In this document: positions 25,740-33,285 of the stretch, in pieces
Numbering within the stretch: position 1 is the first letter of the stretch
Layout: every line of letters starts with the position of its first letter
From: Halopolyspora algeriensis
Lineage (GTDB): Bacteria > Actinomycetota > Actinomycetes > Mycobacteriales > Pseudonocardiaceae
Length of the DNA stretch: 64,000 nt
Assembly (NCBI RefSeq): GCF_003337235.1
Contig: NZ_QPJC01000004.1
Span: 186,001-250,000 of the forward strand
Direction: 5' to 3'
Made by a program: the position numbers and the translations under genes
The notes under the pieces: generated by a model
Told to the model about the DNA's origin: nothing
Databases searched by the model: none
What the model saw: the letters and a program-made list of their open reading frames with translations, nothing else

Positions 25740-25777
25740 GCAGTCGTGCGGCGGGTCCGGCCTGCCGGGGAGATGTG

Positions 25778-26950
25778 ATGCGTGCTCACGCACCGCCGGA
25801 TGCTGCCACCGCCACGGGCGCGACGTTCGGGGTGGAAGAGGAGTTCCTGCTGGTCGACGACGTATCCGGTCGTCCCTTTCCCGGTGCCTCGCCGGTGTTG
25901 GCGCGAGTGGCCGACCGGCTTCCGGCAGCGGCGGTACATCCGGAATTGATGGAGACCCAGGTCGAAGCCTCGACCGGCATCTGTACCACCCTCCCGGAGC
26001 TACGCGGGCAGCTCCGGAAGGCCCGTGACCGCCTCGGCGCCGCGGCCGGACTCGAACGGGTGCGGCTGGTCTCCTCGGGCACTCCCCCGCTGAGCGGTCC
26101 CCCGCCTCCGGTCTCCCCTGGCGAACGTTTCACCCGGAGCGCACGGATCTACGGGGGAGTGATCACCGACTACCAGGCGTGCGGCTGTCACGTTCACGTC
26201 GGCGTCCCGGATCGCGACACCGCCGTGGCCGTGATCAACCATCTGCGGCCGTGGTTGCCGACGTTGCTGGCTCTGTCCGGGAACTCGCCGTTCCACGGCG
26301 GCAGCGACACCGGCTATGCGAGCTGGCGCATGGTGCAGCAGTCCCGATTCCCCGGGGCCGGAATGCCACCGTGGTTCACCTCGGCGGCCGAGTACGACGC
26401 TCGGGTGTCACAGCTGGTCGACTGCGGAGTCCTCATGGACACCGGCATGTCGTTCTGGCTGGCCCGCCCGTCACCACGGTTGCCCACCGTGGAGCTGCGG
26501 GTGGCCGACGCGGCGATCACGGCCGAGGAGGCGACCCTGCAAGCCGCGCTGGGCCGTGCCCTGGTCCGCACCGCGCTCGCCGAGCTCTCCGCGGGGGTCG
26601 AGGCTCCTGCGGTGCCCGACCAGGTCGCGGCGGCCGCGGTCTGGGCGGCAGCGCGTTTCGGGCTTCGCGGCCACGGCGTGCATCCGGTGACCGAGCAGCG
26701 GATTCCGGCGATCGAACTCGTCCACGAGCTGCTCGAACGGGTGCGGCCCGCGCTCGACGAGACCGGGGACCTCGGCGCCGTTCGCCGGTGCCTGGCGTTC
26801 GTTCTCCGGTGGGGCATCGGTGCCGAACGGCAGCGTGGCGCCGCGCGAAACGGCTCCGACGCGGTGATCCACATGCTCGCCGAACGAACCGCTCCCGGCT
26901 GCCCGGACCGTGTCCCGAAGGCGGAAACCATCGGCACGGAGCACGGGTAG
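25778..26950 (+). CDS. Carboxylate-amine ligase, glutamate-cysteine ligase type 2 (YbdK-like)
   Basis: About 390 residues. TFGVEEEFLLVD near the N-terminus is the GCS2 signature (ATP/Mg-binding Glu triplet), and CGCHVHVGVPD and the VELRVADAAITAEEA block follow in the family order. Members couple a carboxylate to an amine using ATP (gamma-glutamylcysteine synthesis in the prototype), so a thiol or gamma-glutamyl compound is a possible product. ATG 25778 is preferred over GTG 25775 on spacing from GGGGAG. It starts 38 bases after the epimerase stop and is probably co-transcribed with it. Confidence 0.88.
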   Translation: MRAHAPPDAATATGATFGVEEEFLLVDDVSGRPFPGASPVLARVADRLPAAAVHPELMETQVEASTGICTTLPELRGQLRKARDRLGAAAGLERVRLVSSGTPPLSGPPPPVSPGERFTRSARIYGGVITDYQACGCHVHVGVPDRDTAVAVINHLRPWLPTLLALSGNSPFHGGSDTGYASWRMVQQSRFPGAGMPPWFTSAAEYDARVSQLVDCGVLMDTGMSFWLARPSPRLPTVELRVADAAITAEEATLQAALGRALVRTALAELSAGVEAPAVPDQVAAAAVWAAARFGLRGHGVHPVTEQRIPAIELVHELLERVRPALDETGDLGAVRRCLAFVLRWGIGAERQRGAARNGSDAVIHMLAERTAPGCPDRVPKAETIGTEHG

Positions 26951-26969
26951 GAGCTGCGGCTGCGGGTAC
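26945..26969 (+). promoter_or_regulatory. Sigma-B-like promoter of the iron redox-enzyme gene
   Basis: GGGT (26945-26948), 15 bases, GGGTAC (26964-26969). It begins at the end of the ligase gene and leaves a leader of about 30 bases before ATG 27009. Confidence 0.35.
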
Positions 26970-27008
26970 TCCGACGGTGAGAGTTCTCTTCGTATTTCGG
27001 AGGTCGGC

Positions 27009-28034
27009 ATGAGTGCCATCGGCACTGCCCGAGTCGTGAGCCCCACACTGCCCGAACCGCGCGGGCCGTTGTCCGAGGCCGTGGTGACCGCTCTCGCGCA
27101 CGACCGCTCGCCGGTCCCCCTGCCACAGGCGGAGGTGGACCGGGCCGATCCCTACGGTGATGACCTGGCGCTGGCCCTGCACGTCTGCTACGAGTTGCAC
27201 TATCGCGGTTTCCGGTCGGTGTCTGCGGCATGGGAGTGGGATCCCGAGCTGTTGCGGGCACGCGCCGCGCTCGAACGGAGCTTCCTGCACGCGCTGCGTT
27301 CGGACGTCGACGGCGGTACCGATGTCACGGGCGTCCTCGACGACCTGCTCACCGAGCCGGTGCCGGGTGCAAGCCTCTCGCACCATCTCCGGGACACAGC
27401 CGAGTGGTGGCAGATGCGCGAGTACTTCGCGCACCGGTCGATCTATCACCTCAAGGAAGCCGACCCGCATGCCTGGGTGATTCCCCGCCTGCAGGGACAG
27501 GCCAAGGCCGCTCTCGTCGCGGTCGAGTTCGACGAGTTCGGCGGGGGCCGGGGAGAGCGGGTCCACGCCCGGCTCTTCGCCGATCTCATGGACGCTGCGG
27601 GACTGGATTCCGGCTACCTGCACTATCTCGACGACGTGCCCGCCCCGGCGATCGGCATCGTCAACCTCATGTCGATGCTGGGCCTGCACCGGGGACTGCG
27701 CGGCGCTCTGGTCGGTCACTTCACGGCCGCGGAGATCAGCACCGCGCCCAGCGCACAGCGCCTGGCCCGTGGTCTGGAACGGCTCGGCGCCGCTGCGGAG
27801 TGCATCCTGTTCTTCACCGAGCACATCGAGGCCGACGCGGTCCACGAGCAGATCATGCGCCGCGATGTCATCGGGGACCTGCTCGACAGGGAACCGGAAC
27901 TGACCGCCGATGTCGTCTTCGGCATCCAGGCGACCGAGCTGCTGGAGGGCAAGCTGGCCCGGCATCTGTTCGGCGCCTGGCACGAGGGCAGGACGTCGCT
28001 GCGGCGCCCTCTTTCCACAGAACGAACGGAGTGA
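27009..28034 (+). CDS. Iron-containing redox enzyme family protein (haem-oxygenase-like fold)
   Basis: A 341-residue, mainly helical cytosolic protein resembling the PF14518-type 'iron-containing redox enzyme' family, relatives of di-iron haem-oxygenase-like oxygenases. Candidate metal ligands lie in ALHVCYELHYRGF, VEFDEFGGGRGERVHARLF, and LFFTEHIEADAVHEQI: Glu/His pairs spaced as in helical di-iron proteins. ATG at 27009 has GGAGG about six bases upstream. It converges on the CDGSH and HemK2-type methyltransferase genes, a neighbourhood I have seen repeatedly in actinomycetes, suggesting a shared Fe-S or redox role. Confidence 0.85.
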   Translation: MSAIGTARVVSPTLPEPRGPLSEAVVTALAHDRSPVPLPQAEVDRADPYGDDLALALHVCYELHYRGFRSVSAAWEWDPELLRARAALERSFLHALRSDVDGGTDVTGVLDDLLTEPVPGASLSHHLRDTAEWWQMREYFAHRSIYHLKEADPHAWVIPRLQGQAKAALVAVEFDEFGGGRGERVHARLFADLMDAAGLDSGYLHYLDDVPAPAIGIVNLMSMLGLHRGLRGALVGHFTAAEISTAPSAQRLARGLERLGAAAECILFFTEHIEADAVHEQIMRRDVIGDLLDREPELTADVVFGIQATELLEGKLARHLFGAWHEGRTSLRRPLSTERTE

Positions 28035-28038
28035 ACGG

Positions 28039-28069
28039 AACTTTCACCCGTATAGAAGTAACGAAAGTT
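28039..28069. terminator. Hairpin between convergent genes
   Basis: AACTTTC (28039-28045) pairs with GAAAGTT (28063-28069) across a 17-base loop. It lies between the stops of the iron redox enzyme and CDGSH genes. The stem is AT-rich and the loop long, so strength is uncertain. Confidence 0.4.
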
Positions 28070-28074
28070 GGCGT

Positions 28075-28314
28075 TCACTCGTTCGTCCGGACGCGCCGCC
28101 GATGGCTGGTGTCGCAGAACGGATAGCGCTTGCTGCGGCGACAGGCACACACCGCCACCACGAAGCGGTCCGATTCGACCGCGGTGCCGTCCGCGAGCAC
28201 CAGCTCCACCGGCCCCTCGATCAGCAGGGGGCCGTCGGGCACCACGGTCACCCTGCGCCTGTCGCGCCCCTGCTGTCCGCCTTCCGGGTCAGGCCGGGGG
28301 CTCGGGTCGGTCAC
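28075..28314 (-). CDS. CDGSH iron-sulfur domain protein
   Basis: A 79-residue protein ending in CACRRSKRYPFCDTSHRRR, which matches the CDGSH pattern Cys-x-Cys ... Pro-x-Cys-Asp-x-Ser-His with Gly replaced by Thr. The three Cys and one His bind a redox-active, labile [2Fe-2S] cluster in this family. GTG at 28314 lies inside the end of the methyltransferase gene (overlap 26 bases), so the two are co-transcribed and probably coupled. It is the minimal single-domain bacterial form. Confidence 0.88.
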   Translation of the reverse strand: MTDPSPRPDPEGGQQGRDRRRVTVVPDGPLLIEGPVELVLADGTAVESDRFVVAVCACRRSKRYPFCDTSHRRRVRTNE

Positions 28315-28957
28315 CGCGGATCACCACCAATTGTTCGTACCGTTGCCCGGGTTCGATGATGCCGCGGGATTCCAGCAGGTCGATCCGCTCGCGCATCACC
28401 GGTCCGAACCTCTCCGGTCGCCGGGCGACGACCGTGGCCTTCAGTCCCGACTGCCGCAACCGCGTCAGTGTCCGGTCCACACCGCACAGTGCCGAGTGGA
28501 CGATCAGCAACGTCCCTCCCGGCACCAGCAGATGTGATGCCCGCTGGCACAGCGGGTCCAGGACGGCGCGCCCGTCGCTGCCCGCGTCCCAGGAGCGGGC
28601 ACCACCACGTTCCGGCGGGAAAGGCCCGGCCGAGGGCACGTACGGCGGATTCGCCAGAACCACATCGAATCGGCGACTCGCGGTGGAGGGATCGGGCACA
28701 TCACCGTGCTCGACCCGGACGGGCAGTCGCCGCATCCGGGTGTTCAGGCGGGCAGCCAGCACCGCTCGCCGGGAAATGTCGACGGCGGTCACCTCCGTGG
28801 CACCGGCCCGTGCCGCTGCCACGGCGAGAACGCCGGTCCCGGTCCCCACATCGAGCACGCGCGCCCCCAGCGGCAGTGCGGCTTGTCGCATGGCTTCGAC
28901 GAGAAGTCGGGTATCGGCCTGAGGTCGGTACACTCCGGGCGCTCTGAGTAACCACAC
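28289..28957 (-). CDS. HemK2/MTQ2-family class I SAM methyltransferase
   Basis: About 222 residues. RVLDVGTGTGVLAVAAARAG forms the SAM-binding motif I and LANPPYVPS (near residue 100) is the N(D)PPY motif used for methylating glutamine or nucleobase nitrogens. The opening WLLRAPGVYRPQADTRLL is typical of HemK2/MTQ2-type protein-glutamine methyltransferases. GTG at 28957 gives that opening but lacks an ideal ribosome site; another in-frame GTG lies about 23 codons upstream. The release-factor methyltransferase PrmC proper is longer, so this is probably a paralogue. Confidence 0.85.
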   Translation of the reverse strand: MWLLRAPGVYRPQADTRLLVEAMRQAALPLGARVLDVGTGTGVLAVAAARAGATEVTAVDISRRAVLAARLNTRMRRLPVRVEHGDVPDPSTASRRFDVVLANPPYVPSAGPFPPERGGARSWDAGSDGRAVLDPLCQRASHLLVPGGTLLIVHSALCGVDRTLTRLRQSGLKATVVARRPERFGPVMRERIDLLESRGIIEPGQRYEQLVVIRGDRPEPPA

Positions 28958-29056
28958 ACCATCGGGTGTACCTCGCCGGCCGGTGCCTAAACCGGTCGTC
29001 TCCGGTGAGCCGGTATCAACAGGCACCGTGCCGAGCGGGCCGGCGAGCGCGAGCGG

Positions 29057-29081
29057 GTTTCGAGATCCGGCGCTCGGGTTA
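29057..29081 (+). promoter_or_regulatory. Sigma-B-like promoter of the DUF6480 gene
   Basis: GTTT (29057-29060), 15 bases, GGGTTA (29076-29081). The GTTT half is the classic -35 of sigma-B-type promoters. The motif ends only ten bases before ATG 29092, so the mRNA would be nearly leaderless. Confidence 0.45.
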
Positions 29082-29091
29082 ACCAGCGAGC

Positions 29092-29352
29092 ATGTCAGCC
29101 CGTGACCCCCAGGAACCGGACAACCAGGATTCGCAGCACCCGGACCCGGAGGAAACCCCCGGCCTGGAGCCCGGTGGTTCGGTTCCTCCGGGCGAGACAC
29201 CCCCGGAATCGGCTTCGGCCACCGACAGCGTCTCGCACCCACAGCGCGCCGAAGCGCGGCCGATGAAATGGCTGTGGCTCATCGGCATCGCTCTGATCGC
29301 GGTGCTGGTGGCGTTGTTCTTCGTCATGCTGGCGGTCGGCATGCTGACCTGA
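29092..29352 (+). CDS. DUF6480 family small membrane protein
   Basis: An 86-residue protein: a disordered acidic N-terminal half containing TPGLEPGGSVPPGETPPES, the DUF6480 hallmark, then one transmembrane helix at about 60-84. The function is unknown. No strong ribosome site precedes ATG 29092, consistent with a near-leaderless transcript from the motif at 29057. Confidence 0.82.
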   Translation: MSARDPQEPDNQDSQHPDPEETPGLEPGGSVPPGETPPESASATDSVSHPQRAEARPMKWLWLIGIALIAVLVALFFVMLAVGMLT

Positions 29353-29424
29353 AAGTCCCGCCTGCGCGGACATCCGAACCGGGCCGATCGCTGCAGCGAC
29401 AGAGCCGGGCTCGAAGACGGGCAC

Positions 29425-30738
29425 TCAGGTCCGCATCGGCGGATGTCCGACGCCGTACCAGGAGACTCCGGCGCGGTGCAGCACTTCCGGGTCGAGCAGG
29501 TTGCGGGTGTCGACGACCACCGGACCGTCCAGGACGGCCGCCACCCTCGGCCAGTCGAGCGTGCGGAACTCCTGCCAGTCGGTCAGCAGCACCATCCCGA
29601 CCGCGCTCTTGGCCGCCTGATACGGATCGTCCACCAGCGTCACGATCCCCTCCAGGCGCGGATCGTCGGCCCGCACGCCGGGATCGTAGGCGACCAGTTC
29701 GGCCCCGCGCTCGGCCAGCAGGTGCGCCACCCCCAGGGCGGGTGAGTCGCGCAGGTCATCGGTACCTGCTTTGAAGGTCAGGCCGAGCACGCCGATCCGG
29801 GCGCCCTTCAGCGAGCTCTCCGGGCCTTCCCCGCAGGCCTCGGCGATCTTGGCCACCATCTGCTCGCGCTGGCGGGTATTCGCCGAGATCGTGGCCCGCA
29901 GCAGCGAGAAGTCGAAGTCGACCGCCTCCGAGACCTGCATCAGCGCCCGGGTGTCCTTCGGCAGGCACGAGCCGCCCCATCCCGGTCCGGGCCGCAGGCA
30001 CGACGACCCGATGCGCCGGTCGTATCCCATCCCCGCGGTGACGTCGGCGATGTTGGCTCCCGAGTGCTCGCACAGTTCCGCGAGGGCGTTGACGTACGAC
30101 AGTCGCAGCGCGAGGAAGCAGTTCGCCGCGTACTTGACCATCTCCGCGCTGGCGGCGTCGACGAGCACGGTCGGCGCCTCCAGCCGCGCGTACAGGTCCG
30201 CGACCTGCTGCGCGGCATCCCGGCTGGCGGAGCCGACCACGATCCGGTCGGGGTGCAGAAAGTCCCGCACCGCCGAACCCTCACGCAGGAACTCCGGGTT
30301 GCTGACCACCGGCACGTCCTCGCGGCGCACCAGCTCGGTCACCCGTGCCGAGGTGCCGACCGGCACTGTGGATTTCGTGACCAGCACACACCCGTGCGGC
30401 AGCAGGTCCCGGATCTCGCGGGTCACCGATTCCACGGCTGCCAGGTCGGCGCCTCCGTCCGCACCCATCGGTGTGGGGACGCACAGAAACACCATCTCCG
30501 CTTCGGCGGCAGCGCGGGCCGCTCCGACCACGAACGTCAGCCGCCCGGAGGCGAGCCCGTCCCGGACCAGTTCGGCCAGGTCCGGTTCGAGGATGTCCAC
30601 CTCGCCCCGCGACAGGTGCCGCACCTTGGCGGCATCGACGTCACTGCACACCACGTGGTGCCCCAGCGAGGCCAGGCACGCCCCCGTGGTCAGCCCCACG
30701 TATCCGGTTCCCACGATGACGATCCGGCGGGTGAACAC
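29425..30738 (-). CDS. UDP-glucose 6-dehydrogenase
   Basis: A 437-residue three-domain enzyme oxidising UDP-glucose to UDP-glucuronate with two NAD+. The N-terminal Rossmann motif IVIVGTGYVGL is at 6-16, NPEFLREGSAV in the first domain, and GPGWGGSCLPKD with the catalytic Cys near residue 257; the C-terminal UDP-binding domain follows (LTFKAGTDDLRDSPA). GTG at 30738 is chosen because GGGGAGG lies eight bases upstream; GTGs at 30744 and 30747 are closer. The start lies inside the end of the truncated paralogue upstream. It feeds UDP-glucuronate to the UDP-glucuronate decarboxylase at 41767. Confidence 0.93.
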   Translation of the reverse strand: MFTRRIVIVGTGYVGLTTGACLASLGHHVVCSDVDAAKVRHLSRGEVDILEPDLAELVRDGLASGRLTFVVGAARAAAEAEMVFLCVPTPMGADGGADLAAVESVTREIRDLLPHGCVLVTKSTVPVGTSARVTELVRREDVPVVSNPEFLREGSAVRDFLHPDRIVVGSASRDAAQQVADLYARLEAPTVLVDAASAEMVKYAANCFLALRLSYVNALAELCEHSGANIADVTAGMGYDRRIGSSCLRPGPGWGGSCLPKDTRALMQVSEAVDFDFSLLRATISANTRQREQMVAKIAEACGEGPESSLKGARIGVLGLTFKAGTDDLRDSPALGVAHLLAERGAELVAYDPGVRADDPRLEGIVTLVDDPYQAAKSAVGMVLLTDWQEFRTLDWPRVAAVLDGPVVVDTRNLLDPEVLHRAGVSWYGVGHPPMRT

Positions 30739-31607
30739 GCGCACCACCCTCCCCTCGGGTCAACGTCCCGGTCCGGCCGCTCGGAGAAGCTCCCGCCCCG
30801 TCCGTGCGGGCCGCTCCCGGGACGGTCGAAAGCAACCGCGCTGTGCAGCAGCTCCTGTCCCGGCTCGGCCGCCTGCGACAGCAGTTCCAGGCTGTGCCGG
30901 AGATCGGTGGGCAGCGGTGCGGGTGTCATGGCACAGTCGCCGATCCGGTCGTCGTAGGCCAGCGCTTCGGCCACGCTGTCGATGTCGGCTCCGACGGCTG
31001 TGCACAGCCCGCCGAGCGCGTTGATGTAGCACTGCTTGAGGGCGAAGTAGCCGTCGACCGCGTGACCGACCAGTTCGGCGCTGCGCACATCGGTACGCAC
31101 GAGCGGGGCCCGGACGGATCGGTACAGCGAACTCACGTGTTCGGCCGCATCGCGGGTATCGGCGCCGATGACGATGCGGTCGGGCTGGAGGAAGTCCCGC
31201 ACCATGGTGCCGGTGCGGAGAAACAGCGGATTGCTCACCAGCGGGACGCCGGGACGCAGCCGGGCGTGGAGCGTTTCGGCCCGTTCCCGCGAGGAGGTCG
31301 AGGCGTTGACGACGACGCAGCCCCGCGGCACCGCGCGAGCCAGTGCGTCGAAGGTGCGGAGATCGGCGCACACGAAGACCGTGTCCGGATCGGCCATCCC
31401 GTCGGTGACCTCGCGGACGAAGCGGAGCCTGCCGGTCAACAGGCCGTGGCGCACCAGTTCGGGCAACCGGGGCTCGTGCTCCTGCGTGCCGGACACCGCC
31501 GCCGGGCACAGCACGACACGGTGCCCGAGCGAGGCCAGGCCCGCCCCCACGGTCAGGCCTGCCGGGCCGCTGCCCACGACGGTGATTCTGCGCTCCTGCG
31601 CCGTCAT
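30690..31607 (-). CDS. Truncated UDP-glucose dehydrogenase-like protein, no catalytic Cys domain
   Basis: A 305-residue paralogue of the downstream enzyme. It has a Rossmann motif GSGPAGLTVGAG from residue 12 and NPLFLRTGTMVRDFLQPDRI in the right place, but lacks the GxGGxCxPKD active-site motif and the whole C-terminal UDP-binding domain. The last 60 or so residues are low-complexity and overlap the next gene by 49 bases. ATG at 31607 has GGGGAGGTG upstream and overlaps the GT9 stop (ATGA), so it is still translated in the operon. It may be a regulatory or partner subunit, or decaying after tandem duplication. Confidence 0.82.
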   Translation of the reverse strand: MTAQERRITVVGSGPAGLTVGAGLASLGHRVVLCPAAVSGTQEHEPRLPELVRHGLLTGRLRFVREVTDGMADPDTVFVCADLRTFDALARAVPRGCVVVNASTSSRERAETLHARLRPGVPLVSNPLFLRTGTMVRDFLQPDRIVIGADTRDAAEHVSSLYRSVRAPLVRTDVRSAELVGHAVDGYFALKQCYINALGGLCTAVGADIDSVAEALAYDDRIGDCAMTPAPLPTDLRHSLELLSQAAEPGQELLHSAVAFDRPGSGPHGRGGSFSERPDRDVDPRGGWCACSPAGSSSWEPDTWG

Positions 31608-32581
31608 CGAACACCTCCCCTGCCCGCGGTGTCGAGTTCCGCGGCGTGGGCGAGCACTCGCTGCGCCGCCTCGAGCACGTCCTCGACCGACAGGCGCAGC
31701 AGCCCCGCATCCGGCCGGTCGGCGAACGTGTCGCCCACGCTGCCCGCCCACAGCGCGGCGTGGCGTGGTTTGTCGGGCGGGCCCCAGTGCCGGGGCGAGA
31801 CCGGACCGAACAGGATCACGGAGGGCGTGGCGAAGGCGGTGGCCACATGGGCGAGCCCGGTGTCGGCGCACACCACCAGGCTCGCCTCCGACACCAGCGC
31901 GGCGAGCCGGTACAGGTCGGTGCCTCCGGCCAGCACCGTCGTACGGGGCAGGCCCGCACCCTCGGCGATGCCCTCGGCGAGCGCTCGTTCCTGCGCACTG
32001 CCCGTGATCACCACGTCGTGTCCGCGGTCGGCGAGCCGGCGCGCGACCCGGGCGAAGCATTCCGGAGGCCATTGCCGTGCGCGGTGGCTGGCACCCGGAT
32101 GCACAACGACCGCACCGGGCCGATCACTGCCCCGCCCGGGACGCTGAAGATCCAGCCTGCTCTCGTCGGCCTCGGTACCGTAGTGGCCCAGAAGGCGGCA
32201 CCACCGGCGCACCTCGTGCTGGTCGTCTACCCACTGTGGTCCGTCGAGTTCCGGAAAGGACGGATGGGCATGCGTCATGATGCGCCGAGGATCGGCCGCC
32301 CGGAGGGCTTCGATGCTCTCCGGTCCGCTGCCGTGCAGGTTCACCGCGATGTCCGGGGCCCGGTCCGGTCGGCCGAACTCCCGCAGTCCCGCGGTCGGCC
32401 ACAGCGTGTCCACGGCTCCGATCAACGGCAGCAGGTCGGCGAGCGGGGCGGGAGCGGCGAGCACGATCCGGCCGTCCGGAAAAGCACGCCGCAACCCCCG
32501 CAACGCCGGAACGGCGGTCAGCAGATCACCGAGGCCCAGGGCACGCAGGACCAGAACGGTGTACTGCTCCGTTACGGCCAC
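31604..32581 (-). CDS. Glycosyltransferase family 9 (heptosyltransferase-like)
   Basis: A 325-residue GT-B enzyme of family 9, which in Gram-negatives moves heptose from ADP-heptose to LPS core. RALGLGDLLTAVPALRGLRR near the start, VVVHPGASHRARQWP in the middle and CADTGLAHVATAFATPSVIL in the donor domain are the family hallmarks. GTG at 32581 has GAGGA about seven bases upstream and overlaps the SDR stop. With HldE, GmhA and a GmhB-like domain in the same operon, ADP-heptose is the likely donor; the acceptor in this Gram-positive is unknown. Confidence 0.88.
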   Translation of the reverse strand: MAVTEQYTVLVLRALGLGDLLTAVPALRGLRRAFPDGRIVLAAPAPLADLLPLIGAVDTLWPTAGLREFGRPDRAPDIAVNLHGSGPESIEALRAADPRRIMTHAHPSFPELDGPQWVDDQHEVRRWCRLLGHYGTEADESRLDLQRPGRGSDRPGAVVVHPGASHRARQWPPECFARVARRLADRGHDVVITGSAQERALAEGIAEGAGLPRTTVLAGGTDLYRLAALVSEASLVVCADTGLAHVATAFATPSVILFGPVSPRHWGPPDKPRHAALWAGSVGDTFADRPDAGLLRLSVEDVLEAAQRVLAHAAELDTAGRGGVR

Positions 32582-33261
32582 GACGATTCCTCGGAGGAGC
32601 ACACCACCATCTCGCGGACCTCGCAGCCGGGTGGCTGCCGCAAGGCGAACAGCACGGTCTCGGCGACATCCTCCGGCCGGTTCAGCTTCGCATCGGCCGG
32701 CGGCTTGTACTGCTCGTCGCGCCCGTCGAAGAACGCCGTGTGCATCCCGCCGGGTACGAGCGTGGTCACCCCGACACGTCCCGCGGTCTCGGCCGCAAGA
32801 GAACGGGAGAATCCCAGCACGCCGGCCTTCGATGCGCAGTAGGCCGTGGCGTCCGGGACCGCCTTGATTCCCAGGGTCGACGAGCACGTGACCACCGTCC
32901 CCGCGCTGCTCGTCAGATACGGCAGCGCAGCACGAACCACCGCCACGGTGCCCAGCAGGTTCACCTGGACCACCCGTTCCCATTCCTGCGCGTCGACCGA
33001 ATCCAGGGCACCGCAGGAGTCGACCCCCGCAGCGGTGAACACCCCGTCGATCCGGTCCCCGGCCGACCGGGCCAGCTCCTGCACCGCGCTCTCGGTCGCC
33101 TCGCGGTCGGCGAGGTCCGCCCGGACGTGGGCGACCTCCGCCGTGGGCGCGTTCCGGTCGATCACCAGGGGAGTGCCGCCGTTGTCCAGCACGGCCTGCA
33201 CGGTCGCGGCCCCGAGTCCCGACGCACCACCGGTGATGAGGACATTTCCCAGGGATTTCAT
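32572..33261 (-). CDS. SDR family oxidoreductase
   Basis: A compact 229-residue SDR. VLITGGASGLGAATV gives the cofactor loop near residue 10-16, TAAGV replaces NNAG, the Ser is in TCSSTLG and the Tyr/Lys in YCASK. The C-terminus lacks the usual family closing and is short. ATG at 33261 has AAGGAG six bases upstream; its stop overlaps the GT9 start. Inside a heptose/glucuronate glycan operon, redox modification of a sugar is a reasonable guess but not shown. Confidence 0.87.
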   Translation of the reverse strand: MKSLGNVLITGGASGLGAATVQAVLDNGGTPLVIDRNAPTAEVAHVRADLADREATESAVQELARSAGDRIDGVFTAAGVDSCGALDSVDAQEWERVVQVNLLGTVAVVRAALPYLTSSAGTVVTCSSTLGIKAVPDATAYCASKAGVLGFSRSLAAETAGRVGVTTLVPGGMHTAFFDGRDEQYKPPADAKLNRPEDVAETVLFALRQPPGCEVREMVVCSSEESSWP

Positions 33262-33285
33262 GTGTCTCCTTTCCGAGGTGTTCCC

